Of a stretch of 64,000 nucleotides of DNA, positions 5,815 through 15,000 are shown one piece after another. This DNA comes from a virus. Position 1 is the stretch's first letter, and the number at the start of each line of letters is the position of its first letter. The notes beneath the pieces were generated by a model. The model made no database searches. It worked only from the letters and a program-made list of their open reading frames with translations, and was not told where the DNA came from. The position numbers and the translations under genes are program-made. The stretch covers positions 49,819 through 113,818 of IMG/VR virus record IMGVR_UViG_3300049914_000251. One strand, given 5' to 3'.

Positions 5815-6115
5815 CTTTCTCCTTGTTAAAACCATTTGCTATCTGCTCTATCTCATCCAGAGGATTCACATCCGGCACCAGCTCTACCAAACCCTTGGCC
5901 ATAGCCCGCTCCCTAAGAAATCGCTGAACCGCCTCTTCCTTAATCACGATTGCAGCGGATCCGATACGAAATATATCTTCACCGGCTACAAACCTATTCT
6001 TATGAACTAACTGATTGACACGATTCGCCGTAATTCCCAGCCTATCAGCCACTTCAGGCACTGTAAGTAGCCCAGGATACTTGGGCAAATTTCCATTATT
6101 CAAACCGGACTTCAT
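5807..6115 (-). CDS. Excisionase/MerR-like helix-turn-helix protein
   Basis: A 102-residue protein with a winged-helix pattern near the N-terminus: LLTVPEVADRLGITANRVNQ, then LVHKNRF, then a beta hairpin (IFRIGSAAIVIKEEAVQRFL). This is the excisionase-type HTH used for DNA binding. It sits between the primase zinc-finger gene and a hypothetical gene, with an AGGAGT ribosome binding site. It could be a transcriptional regulator of the replication operon or a recombination directionality factor. No integrase is visible in the window, so a regulator is more likely. Confidence 0.7.
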   Translation of the reverse strand: MKSGLNNGNLPKYPGLLTVPEVADRLGITANRVNQLVHKNRFVAGEDIFRIGSAAIVIKEEAVQRFLRERAMAKGLVELVPDVNPLDEIEQIANGFNKEKDD

Positions 6116-6122
6116 CTTTACT

Positions 6123-6147
6123 CCTATTATATTTTATACCTTTGCTT
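6123..6147 (-). repeat. AAGGTATAA junction motif, copy 1
   Basis: On the minus strand AAGCAAAGGTATAAAATATAATAGG. Closely related sequences occur at 9492-9514 and 11414-11440, all at gene junctions in the replication region. The motif overlaps the end of the primase-zinc-finger gene and could be an AT-rich promoter element or a conserved translation-coupling junction. Confidence 0.4.
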
Positions 6148-6694
6148 GTGGGGTCTTGTAGTTTACCCAGCCCGCTACTGCCTTATCGTACCACTCCCGC
6201 AGCTTTTGAGTATCCTGAACCGCCCCGGTACGCAAACCTTCCACGATTTCATCGTACTCTATAAATAGTGGAGCCAACAACTTAACCCGCACATCCGGCC
6301 AATACTTTAATATAAATTCTCGCATCATCACCCATGCCAGTTCCATCCTATCCCGCTTCTCATTATGCTTCTTCACACTCTCCATAGACTGCCAGAACTT
6401 TGTAACATAACTAGAACGAAGTTCCTGAATCCCGAACCACTCCTGAATCTTATTTACCGCATTTGGCAGATCACAGTTCTCCATCGCCATAACAACGTCA
6501 ATACAATCATAAGATCTGCTGCATGCCCCGAAACAGTGCAATTTATTCGCATCAGGATATATCCTCAACGACGGCTTAGTATCCGCATGAAGAAAACAGT
6601 TTATAGAATGCTCGAAATTACCCTGATGCCTTATCCCATAATGATCAAGAATGTCAAAAATATTTACCGACGTCTTTATCTGATTAATGTCCAT
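6134..6694 (-). CDS. DNA primase zinc-binding domain protein (CHC2 type)
   Basis: A 186-residue protein whose first 70 residues match the DnaG zinc-ribbon domain: VNIFDILDHYGIR, then CFLH (33-36), then CFGAC (54-58) and a further Cys at 64, with the characteristic KPSLRIYPDANKLHCFG stretch. This domain recognises template DNA during primer synthesis. No TOPRIM polymerase domain follows; the remaining 110 residues are helical and unassigned. The polymerase part may be encoded elsewhere or supplied by the host. It is next to the replicative helicase operon, consistent with a primosome component. Confidence 0.8.
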   Translation of the reverse strand: MDINQIKTSVNIFDILDHYGIRHQGNFEHSINCFLHADTKPSLRIYPDANKLHCFGACSRSYDCIDVVMAMENCDLPNAVNKIQEWFGIQELRSSYVTKFWQSMESVKKHNEKRDRMELAWVMMREFILKYWPDVRVKLLAPLFIEYDEIVEGLRTGAVQDTQKLREWYDKAVAGWVNYKTPQAKV

Positions 6695-7006
6695 TTACTT
6701 CTTCCTTTTCTTTGCGTCTGCCAGCTGCTCATATAAACACTTGCAACTCAACATTCCCACCAGATGCATTTTAGCTTTCTTAGTTTTTGCTTCCTTAATA
6801 AGTTTAATTGTTCCAAGCATTTTAAGATATTCAGATATGTAAAAAGCTGCACTGACGTGAACATTGGCCCAATGAGAGTTCCAATCAAACTCATCATCAA
6901 CAGCACAGTACATGATATGAATACCAGCAGCGCGTTCACTTTGTTGTACTGTTTCGTTAGGAGATAAAAGACTACCAGGCTTTTCCCCATATTCTCCCTG
7001 TTCCAT
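6695..7006 (-). CDS. Hypothetical protein (103 aa)
   Basis: Starts at ATG 7004-7006, which overlaps the TGA of the helicase gene, with GGAGG five bases upstream. The product has an unstructured N-terminus, a middle segment HIMYCAVDDEFDWNSHWANV, and a helical, Lys-rich C-terminus (EAKTKKAKMHLVGMLSCKCL). No recognised domain. The overlap with the helicase gene on one side and the 1-nt junction with the primase-zinc-finger gene on the other place it in the replication operon. Confidence 0.6.
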   Translation of the reverse strand: MEQGEYGEKPGSLLSPNETVQQSERAAGIHIMYCAVDDEFDWNSHWANVHVSAAFYISEYLKMLGTIKLIKEAKTKKAKMHLVGMLSCKCLYEQLADAKKRKK

Positions 7007-9486
7007 CACTCCTCCACATTTAACAGATCATCAGCCTGACGCTTGGAGCCAATATAGCAACACCCGAAATCCTCCTCCAATTCGAAAGGCTCCAGAATCT
7101 TCTCACCGTCCCGGTTCTTTAATATCTGAGCACGCAGCTTACCCGGCTCATCGGCCATTTGTAGCAGGGTTAATATGACATCTGCACTTCTCTCAGACTC
7201 AGAAGTATTTGCCAACACAGCCAAAGTATATCTCCCAAGTTTGGCTGCCTCAACCCACTGGGCCTGTTTTGCCTGCCACGGAGAAAGCACAGGAATTCCG
7301 GAACCGTTAAAAGATACTGCTATCTGCTTCATCTCGATAATAACTTCGTCGATTTCCTCTCGCTTCTCGACTCTTTTTCGATCAGAATGCACCAGATTCA
7401 GATAATCCAGAGCAAACAAGTCTATATTGAACATTGTCTGATAAGCTATTAACCGGTCATAAATATATCTAGGAGTACATCGATAAGGCATTTGAAATAT
7501 TTGAATCCGTCCATACCCGCCAGCCTTCAAATCATCGAGAACCTCATCATACAGCGCTTCGTCCGGAAGAGAAAGACCACCGCCCTTAATGTCCTTATAC
7601 CTTAACACACGGCCTTCAAACTTCGGACTCTTACGACAATGCAAACAGGCCAAACGCCTTCTCACCTGCGCTCTTGTAGACTCTGCAGTGCCCAGCACCA
7701 CATTCTTCCCCTGCACAAAAGCAGCATTATAAATAACATTCTCCACAAGAGTAGTTTTTCCTTGCGATGTGTTGTGTACCTTAAAAGGAGTTAGGTAATA
7801 ACCAGACGTTGTTTTTAGGCCTATGACAGATCGCGGCTCTTCCCTGATTACACTTTTAACACGCGTCAAAACATATCCAGGAGTGCTTACCTTGAAATTA
7901 TGATACCCCCTACCCGGAGGCCTTTCTTTTTCGCCCGCTGTATTCTGTACTGTAAATCTGTAATGTTTCCCAGATGAGTTAGGAAATGCCGTAATCCCAT
8001 CTTTAATTTCCTGTAAACATCCAAACTTGCCTCTTTTGGCAACAAGAACTACTATGCCCTCCATGACCTCACGATTATAAGATGTCCAGCTGCGCCGTTT
8101 ACCCTGTATGTTTCTCATACCATCAAGATAATTGTCCAAAAATGCGTTTGTTAAATTCAAAGGAAGTTTGAATAACCATCCCGGTAGTCTCTTAGTCAAA
8201 GCGCCTCTACCAAATTCACGAACTATCCACTCAACAAAAGGCCGCCCCGTAAAAGTTATTCTTCTATACACTGTCCTGTGATTATATTCCTTTAACGCAA
8301 ACGAAATACCCATTTTCCGCAAAATGGCCTCTGCCTTATCTGCATCCTCATATAGTCTCTTACCATATGAGATACTTATAGAATATAACCTATCCTCTTG
8401 TCCGCTTTTATTTGCCGATGGATTACCGTTTGAAACGTAATGTGCTAAAAGCAACATCAGATCCTCGTTGAACTCTACGCTAACCCCACGTTTCAAATGC
8501 TCATGCTTAGACCCCAGCCTGAAACATAACTTTTCTGGGATCACCGCATCCTGTAACACCGGGATAGCTAAATAATCCCCAGCACTAACATCAGCAGCTT
8601 TTACTAATGTCAATGTACGAGGACCAGTCCTTCTCCTTACACAAATAGGATGTTGTAACGTAAACAACTTCGCTGGTAAAGAATCCGTACGAATAGACAC
8701 CAACGACTCAGGATCAAATTTCCACTTGCCAGCAACCCTACCGCACAACGGTACGCCATCCCCGATTTCAACATCTTCTATCTTTTTAAACCCCCCGTCC
8801 GTAAAAACAAATTCCCCTTCAGGCTGACAATAGGCACCGACCAACCACAAATCCCCTGCCGTCATACCAAAAGTCACTTCGTCAATTTCCCGAATCCCTG
8901 TCTTAATATAAACAGCCGCCTTATTAGCTTTAATGGACTTATACTCATCCCGCATCAATCCTATCTCATCCCGCATGTTTCCTTCAGGGAACACCCCGGA
9001 CAACCTATCCAAATCAGTGCTCCTGGTCGCTATCATTTTTACAGCCGCATCATAGCCCTTAATTGCAGCTCCACCCACCATTTTACCCTCTGTAAGCACC
9101 TGCATCGCATCGGTCAACGTCTCAGCCAGCTTCTCAGACTTAATAATATCAACTAAACCATCCACAGCAAACTTAAACTTAGCTGTAGACACCTTAGCCT
9201 GCACAGCTACCAGCTTCTTATACAGCTCCATAACTTCGAATACCTGTGCCTCTGTCTTGCCCGCACCTTTAAGTGCAGATTCCAAATCTTCAGCGTCGAT
9301 AATTTGCCCCGTCAGCTTATGATACCTTACCAGCGCCTGAAACAACGGCAAAAACCGCTCTTCAATCATCTCCTCGCGAAGCCTGCAGGACACGTGCCAG
9401 AACCTGTCCTTTATATCCTCACCAGAGCTTTGAATAAGAGCAGCAATTACGACTAACTGAAAACGCTCTTTGTCCTTTTCGTCCAT
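7006..9486 (-). CDS. dnaB-like: DnaB-like replicative helicase interrupted by an intein
   Basis: An 826-residue precursor. The N-extein (1-219) has the helical N-terminal domain and the start of a RecA-like ATPase (GIREIDEVTFGMTAGDLWLV). The C-extein (573-826) resumes with TSQGKTT, so Walker A is GAY-TSQGKTT split by the intein. Walker B is near FALDYLNLV. The spliced protein would have 473 residues, a normal size for a phage replicative helicase. The C-extein also holds an unusual CLHC pair. It would unwind DNA 5' to 3' at the fork, probably with the adjacent primase zinc-finger protein. ATPase activity requires intein splicing, because the P-loop is interrupted. Confidence 0.9.
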   Translation of the reverse strand: MDEKDKERFQLVVIAALIQSSGEDIKDRFWHVSCRLREEMIEERFLPLFQALVRYHKLTGQIIDAEDLESALKGAGKTEAQVFEVMELYKKLVAVQAKVSTAKFKFAVDGLVDIIKSEKLAETLTDAMQVLTEGKMVGGAAIKGYDAAVKMIATRSTDLDRLSGVFPEGNMRDEIGLMRDEYKSIKANKAAVYIKTGIREIDEVTFGMTAGDLWLVGAYCQPEGEFVFTDGGFKKIEDVEIGDGVPLCGRVAGKWKFDPESLVSIRTDSLPAKLFTLQHPICVRRRTGPRTLTLVKAADVSAGDYLAIPVLQDAVIPEKLCFRLGSKHEHLKRGVSVEFNEDLMLLLAHYVSNGNPSANKSGQEDRLYSISISYGKRLYEDADKAEAILRKMGISFALKEYNHRTVYRRITFTGRPFVEWIVREFGRGALTKRLPGWLFKLPLNLTNAFLDNYLDGMRNIQGKRRSWTSYNREVMEGIVVLVAKRGKFGCLQEIKDGITAFPNSSGKHYRFTVQNTAGEKERPPGRGYHNFKVSTPGYVLTRVKSVIREEPRSVIGLKTTSGYYLTPFKVHNTSQGKTTLVENVIYNAAFVQGKNVVLGTAESTRAQVRRRLACLHCRKSPKFEGRVLRYKDIKGGGLSLPDEALYDEVLDDLKAGGYGRIQIFQMPYRCTPRYIYDRLIAYQTMFNIDLFALDYLNLVHSDRKRVEKREEIDEVIIEMKQIAVSFNGSGIPVLSPWQAKQAQWVEAAKLGRYTLAVLANTSESERSADVILTLLQMADEPGKLRAQILKNRDGEKILEPFELEEDFGCCYIGSKRQADDLLNVEE
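7771..8829 (-). mobile_element. LAGLIDADG-type intein in the Walker A loop
   Basis: Precursor residues 220-572 (353 aa). Block A begins with Cys1 (CQPEGEFVFTDGGFKKIEDV), and the C-terminus reads PFKVHN followed by Thr as +1 extein residue, the standard His-Asn ending. The centre has two degenerate LAGLIDADG-type motifs, LLLAHYVSNGN (intein about 126-136) and FLDNYLDGMRN (about 230-240), so a homing endonuclease domain is present. In both, the acidic residue is replaced or displaced (Asn-Gly in the first), so its activity is uncertain. Confidence 0.9.
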
Positions 9487-9491
9487 ATCAG

Positions 9492-9514
9492 CCCCTACTA
9501 TAATTTATACCTTA
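9492..9514 (-). repeat. AAGGTATAA junction motif, copy 2
   Basis: On the minus strand TAAGGTATAAATTATAGTAGG, between the 101-residue gene and the helicase gene. Same AAGGTATAA core and AT-rich tail as the copies at 6123-6147 and 11414-11440. Confidence 0.4.
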
Positions 9515-9810
9515 TTGGCGTGATAAGTACCGTGATCTATCCGATCCATCACTTTAAGATCATCAAGATCAACATCGCTGTAATTAACCGTCTTACCCTG
9601 CTCTATATCAACACACGTCCATATAGGAATCATGAACTTCTCTCGCCTGTCAATATCATTTACATAATATAAATCGTCTCCCGAAAACGTAGCTACTACC
9701 TTCCGCTGTGTTCCAGCCTTGCCCGTAAGAATCAGCACATCTTCCACCAGAACCAGCTGATATCCAGCTCCACGCTGCCACCTCAACAAATACCCGGTTA
9801 AATCATCCAT
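9505..9810 (-). CDS. Hypothetical protein (101 aa)
   Basis: Starts behind a strong AGGAGG site. The product begins MDDLTGYLLRWQRGAGYQLV and is mostly predicted beta-rich (VLILTGKAGTQRKVVATFSG, then DLYYVNDIDRREKFMIPIWT), ending in an acidic stretch and HANKV. No known domain. It lies between the SNF2 helicase and the DnaB-like helicase, so a replication accessory or single-strand-binding role is conceivable but not shown. Confidence 0.6.
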   Translation of the reverse strand: MDDLTGYLLRWQRGAGYQLVLVEDVLILTGKAGTQRKVVATFSGDDLYYVNDIDRREKFMIPIWTCVDIEQGKTVNYSDVDLDDLKVMDRIDHGTYHANKV

Positions 9811-9818
9811 ATTTCCTC

Positions 9819-11282
9819 CTACCCGAGCAGACTCAACAATTCTGCCCTTGTTAATGCCGGAAAGATATCGGATTTCTCCCCAAAAACCACATTTGAAATA
9901 GCTTCCTTTCGCTTCAGTAACTCAGGAATTTTATCCTCTAAAGTATCTCGCGCCATAATATTTATGAATACCACCTTAGCATGCGGAGACCCGAACCTGC
10001 GCATCCGTCCTATCAGTTGCTCGGTGCGCTTGGGGTTAAAAAATTGGTTCAACGCTATAATATAGGCCGAAACCTGCAGATTCAGTGACTGTCCCAAAGC
10101 CTCTGTCCCCAAGCATACCGATACTCCGGGATCTTCCCAGAACCTTTTACGATTAACCTCCTTCTGCGTATTATTTTGCAGCCCTGTCATCAGCACATAC
10201 CCCATCTTTTCCTTATCGAATCGCTTGGAAATAGCCTCTATCACCTTCAGATACCGTGCGAACACTATCACTTTCTGATCCGCCAAATCCCCGGTCAACA
10301 TCTCCATCATCAGGTCCAGCTTAGACGAAACGTCGGCCTCTCCGATAGTATACAGTGTGTCAGCTATCATCTGCAACCTGTGCAACGAAGCCATTATATT
10401 AGCATTGCTCATCCCGCCCGCAGTATCTCGATACCCCTTCCTATCGGTAACATACCGAGCCTTCTGAGCCGCATGTAGCTCCACCCACTTATCAACCACC
10501 GTAACCGGCGGTAGGAACTGCTCTATGTCCTTTAAGGTTCTTCTAATATAATATGGAGCTATCCGCTGCATGAAGTCGGCAACATTCTTATACCCCAGCA
10601 TTTTAGGATATTGAAACCTTCTGCCATACTTACTAACACCATCTATCATAAGCTCACGTTGATAACGCTTCCGAAATTGCTCGCGATCACCCAGCACATG
10701 CTCTAGCCCAAGCACACAGAACAATGTGTGCATATCCACCAACGTGTTCTGAATAGGAGTAGCAGTAATGTTTACACGCCTGGGAACGTGCCTGACTAAC
10801 CGCATAACAGCCCTTTTAGTTTTAGTGACATAATTACGAAAATATGCCGCTTCATCGAACACAACAATATCAAACCTAATATCCTTTAAATAGTCCTCAT
10901 CCCTGAGCATCAAAGGATAAGAAATAATCAGCACGTCATACCAAGAGCCATACGTTGAAACCCTCTGCGTCTTTCCCCCGATAGCTACTGCCGCCTCGAG
11001 GCCTGTGAACTTCTTGACCTCGCCCTCCCACTGTAATACCGCCTTCGGCTCCGCTAATATCAAAGCCTTGCCCAGCTCCCCTCTGCTCTTCAATAACTGC
11101 AACAAAGCGAGCGCCTGTATCGTTTTTCCACTTCCGCAGATATCGAACAGGTTCGCTCGCTCAGCGACATACAAATAAGCCACACCCGTCTGTTGAAACG
11201 GATACAGCTCGCCCTTAAACCCGGGCACTTTTACGCTTATACGAGATGCCTTGACTTCAAGCAGCTTCTCTGGAGAAATCAC
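9819..11282 (-). CDS. SNF2-family DNA helicase/translocase
   Basis: A 487-residue superfamily-2 ATPase. Q-motif region LYPFQQTGVAYL (27-38), motif I CGSGKTIQALAL (49-60), motif II FDEAAYFRN (142-150), motif III NITATPIQN (171-179), and a C-terminal RecA lobe ending in motif VI (QLIGRMRRFGS). Its length is that of the minimal SNF2 core of phage enzymes, without accessory domains. Such proteins remodel protein-DNA complexes or branched DNA during replication and recombination. The start is a GTG (11280-11282) overlapping by 4 nt the stop of a 45-codon ORF, so translation is probably coupled. Motif I lacks the usual Gly-Leu-Gly before the P-loop (ICGSGKT). Confidence 0.9.
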   Translation of the reverse strand: MISPEKLLEVKASRISVKVPGFKGELYPFQQTGVAYLYVAERANLFDICGSGKTIQALALLQLLKSRGELGKALILAEPKAVLQWEGEVKKFTGLEAAVAIGGKTQRVSTYGSWYDVLIISYPLMLRDEDYLKDIRFDIVVFDEAAYFRNYVTKTKRAVMRLVRHVPRRVNITATPIQNTLVDMHTLFCVLGLEHVLGDREQFRKRYQRELMIDGVSKYGRRFQYPKMLGYKNVADFMQRIAPYYIRRTLKDIEQFLPPVTVVDKWVELHAAQKARYVTDRKGYRDTAGGMSNANIMASLHRLQMIADTLYTIGEADVSSKLDLMMEMLTGDLADQKVIVFARYLKVIEAISKRFDKEKMGYVLMTGLQNNTQKEVNRKRFWEDPGVSVCLGTEALGQSLNLQVSAYIIALNQFFNPKRTEQLIGRMRRFGSPHAKVVFINIMARDTLEDKIPELLKRKEAISNVVFGEKSDIFPALTRAELLSLLG

Positions 11283-11416
11283 GTCTGCTTCGCCTTTCTT
11301 TTTAATGTAGCGTTCTTAAAAGCGTTTACAAAACTCCTTCCATGCTTCGCCATACGAGAACCCTTGGCCTTGAGTTTTCTTTCCCGCTTTTCCTGCCTCG
11401 TTTCTACTTCTTCCAC
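11279..11416 (-). CDS. Small basic protein coupled to the SNF2 gene
   Basis: A 45-codon frame with the most plausible full start at GTG 11414-11416; an internal ATG (24 residues, MAKHGRSFVNAFKNATLKRK) with AAGGG upstream is an alternative. The product is very basic and Lys/Arg-rich. Its TGA overlaps the GTG start of the helicase gene. Function unknown; it may mainly couple translation. Confidence 0.45.
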   Translation of the reverse strand: MEEVETRQEKRERKLKAKGSRMAKHGRSFVNAFKNATLKRKAKQT

Positions 11417-11440
11417 ACTATATGTTATACCTTCGCTTGT
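11414..11440 (-). repeat. AAGGTATAA junction motif, copy 3
   Basis: On the minus strand ACAAGCGAAGGTATAACATA followed by TAGTG. It shares ACAAGC.AAGGTATAA with copy 1 and AAGGTATAA with copy 2. It marks the boundary between the tail genes and the replication genes. Confidence 0.4.
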
Positions 11441-11452
11441 AGTTACACAATA

Positions 11453-12010
11453 CTACTCATCAGTATAATACACATCCAAAGTAGCTAATTTATCAAACCA
11501 CACCTCACGATCCTCATTCCGCCTATCATCAGACCACATTAACCAACTAAACTTCTTTCCCCTGTTTTCGACAGCATCCCGAACCAATGCAGTAACATCA
11601 ACATCAATGGATGCAGGTGCGGGAACTACAGGCACGTAGACCCGAACAGGATCTGTATACGTATAATCACCACCAGTAGCAGCCCAATGACGCTGTGGAG
11701 GATCATAACAATTCCACGTAGCATCCCACGCCCAATCCGTTCGGGTACAACGATAAAGATACACCTCATCAGGCTCCCCGGCAAACGGAGGAATTGGCTG
11801 ATGCCCTCCTGTCACTATCTCATTAAGATTCAATGTCGCACCACACACTATTTTGTGCGCCGGAAATGCCGCAAGATCAAAAATTCCCAGGCCGTGCGTA
11901 TCAGCAATACCGTATGTATCATAAGAAGGCCATATCCTAACTTCAATATAACTCAGACTTCCATAAGAATAATCCGGCATTCCCCAATAAAGAAACGTGC
12001 CGTTACCCAT
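11453..12010 (-). CDS. Tail-tip protein with DNRLRE-like domain
   Basis: A 185-residue protein. The pattern of a cysteine-containing core (HKIVCGATLNLNEI), YLYRCTRTDWAWDATWNCYD, WAATGGDYTYTDPVRVYVPV, IDVDVTALVRDAVENRGKKF and a closing LDVYYTD resembles the DNRLRE (disaggregatase-related) beta-sandwich found on cell-surface and fibre proteins. It is immediately downstream of the giant adhesin with no gap, so it is probably the last tail-tip or receptor-binding component of the late operon. It might bind a polysaccharide. Confidence 0.65.
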   Translation of the reverse strand: MGNGTFLYWGMPDYSYGSLSYIEVRIWPSYDTYGIADTHGLGIFDLAAFPAHKIVCGATLNLNEIVTGGHQPIPPFAGEPDEVYLYRCTRTDWAWDATWNCYDPPQRHWAATGGDYTYTDPVRVYVPVVPAPASIDVDVTALVRDAVENRGKKFSWLMWSDDRRNEDREVWFDKLATLDVYYTDE

Positions 12011-15000
12011 CTAAAATGTAATGTGTGGCAACGGTATAGCATTATAATAAACACCTGAAACATAATCGACAGAATACCCGCTTAAATACTCCCAAGAAAT
12101 GTAAGACCAGGCACGAAAATAATAATGTATCGTTGTGTTCAAATACAACGTGACTGTCTCAAGAGGCCCAAAATACGCTAAAATTCCATCCGTAGGAGAT
12201 GTAGGATACCCCGTAGTTTTATATCGTATCATCGTCCACGGCGTAAACTCAGTCAATATTGTATTTTTCCAGTCCATTTTCACTTTACCGGGCACTACCT
12301 CTGTCACCGCAAAACCTGTCGGCGGTCCCGGAGCCGTTAAAAAGTGCCTCGGATTTCCCCAATACGTTCCCGTACCAAAAGAAGCATCTTTAGCAAACGC
12401 CACACAATTATATAACGTACCTGGAGCTAATCCGTGTAAAGTAGCACTAAAAGGCTCGCCCTCCTGACAAATAGCGCCCCACGCATTAACTATGCTGTGA
12501 AACCCCGCCGCAGACGGATCAAGCCTGTGCTCTCTTGGCCTTTGAACAGGCCAGCTGAATTCACCTGAACTGTATGCAAAACCAGCACTGTCAAATAAAT
12601 TATGACCCAGGCTAATTTTTGTATAATTTGTAGGCGCTCCCCACACCTCTACCTGATGTGCTGTTATATCAGATGGTGACAACGTCACCACCATATCAGC
12701 TTCAGATTCCCAAGCATTAAAACCAATAGATGGCAAACCGGACACCCAGTCCGTACCTTTAAACACGAAAGCCCTATCCGGTAAAGTGTTCTGACTAAAA
12801 GCACACTTCAGCGGCCAGTATTGATGCATAAGACTAGGAGTAAAAGTGTCGTCAGAATCAATATTTCCGCCTACCCAATAACGCTCTATCTCACTCCACC
12901 CCGTAATAGCATTACCGCTGCCCACCTTAAACAAGGTATCTTTCGTATCATCAGCCGTCCACGGTAACATAGGATCGCCATCCCAGTATACAAGATGCCC
13001 CGGATTTGTTGAGTCTACTGCATAATACACACGTATTGCATTACCAGCACCTACGCCAGTCCCTCGAATAGTAAAAGCGTAAACAGTGTCTCCATCTAAC
13101 AAAGGAGAAGGCGTAACTGGAAACCACACGCCTATCCACTGTGGCCCTGAAACAGCGAACGCCAAATCTGGAATAACATAAGAGAAAATCGGACTGCTGC
13201 CTGTCGGAATTCCACCACTACTAACATCCCACATCTCAAAAACCGCCGTTCCTGTTCCAGTACTAGCAGCGTAAATATCTATACACGTTACACTCAACCA
13301 TCCAGGTTGCAACGTTTGCCCTACAGCCTTGTTATCATGCAGACTATAGTAAGCTGATGGAGTACCTGTTGCCATATCAGTAGACCACTCCCAAATCTCA
13401 TCTACCTTTTGAGTACAACTTTGAAGCAAAACCCTCTTAGTCGTCCCATCATCCCACTCCCAAGCTATATGGGTCACTCCATTCTTATCCACGGCAATAG
13501 AAGGACTGTAATGATCTCCAGCATAAGGCCAATCTACACCCCAGAAAGTATCCTCATACAGATTAATTATAGGCTCCCACCCTGACGGACCTTTGCGCCT
13601 GTACATAACTCGCGACTTAAGAGGTAAAAGGCCCCATCCTTTGCCCTGCCAAACAACCGCAGGATATCCCGACGGATCTACTGCAACACACGGATTTGTT
13701 TGCTTATCAACATACACCCCTTTCATAGATACATTATCATCGCCGCAATAAATATCCTGAGTATAAGGATCAGGCGGATGATAACGCTGACTATCATAAG
13801 CTATGTGAATCGAGTTACTCAAACCTACAACTACACTTCCTTTAGTAGCATCTCCAACACCTCCCCAACGATACGCATCAATCCAGCCACCAGAACCACC
13901 GTACAACACCCACAACTGTTGATAAATCGGCGGCACAGGAAGAACACGCGGTGCCGACGCTACCATCACCATCTGACTTAGAGAGTTTACAGAAATACTT
14001 ACATCCCACACTCCTGCCTGCTCAATCCACCACGCATATTGTCCGACTGGAAGTGAAATCGACGTAGGTAATCCATGCCAAGAGTTCCATACGCCTAACT
14101 CGCTCCTGTATCTATACTCGACATATGTCTCATCATTATTCCACGCTACATACAAACCCCCATACGAATCACAAGCACAGCAAGGCTGACTCAACCCTCC
14201 GCCATCTTCTGTATAAGAAGCCTGCTCAACTATCCATCCTGTAGGAGATGGCAACCAAGAAGGAAAGGCTGACAATCCTTTATCATCATTATAAGCAGCG
14301 TAAATTCTACCATCGCTCCCTGCAAATACAAACCACAGTCTGCCTTGCGGAGTACGACACAGTTTTCTGCTTCCATTATACGCTATGTTATCCACATTCG
14401 CCTGGACCGCCGCTGGAGTATACGGACCACCATCAGCATTTACCCAGGCTACCTTACTAAACGCCTCCAAATCCCTGGACTTATCCATAGTAACGTAAAA
14501 CGAACTATCCAACGCGTTAGCATCAGCAGGCACATCTCCGGTCCAGTGATCAAAAGTATAATCACCAGTTTCCAAAGCCTCCAAACGAACCAACTGATAT
14601 GGTAGCACCGCTGGATAATCATGCGTATACAGAGAATAAGTTACTACAAGATCATCCACAGCAAATACACCGCTACAAGATTCCACATTTAATATGAACA
14701 CAGGAGCAACTACAGGATTTATGATCACAAATCCCTGTGTCTTCTTACACACCTTAAATGAAAAATCGAAATTAAAAGCGCCCCTGTTTCCAGCATTATG
14801 GGTCATACGACAATTACCAAACTGACCATGCCAGAAATCGCACCACATCGCCCACAGATTACCGCCCGGATAAGACGGAGATGGGGAAATAACCACATCA
14901 CCATTCCCCAACACTAAATAATAAGCTATAGGAACCCTCACGCGCGGAAAACCTGTCTTAGCCAGCACGTCTACAGAACCTCCCCACGCACGCACAACTT

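Noticed and set aside
5807-6115. Excisionase as evidence for a lysogeny module
   Set aside because: No integrase, repressor or attachment site is seen in the window; the HTH protein fits equally well as an operon regulator.
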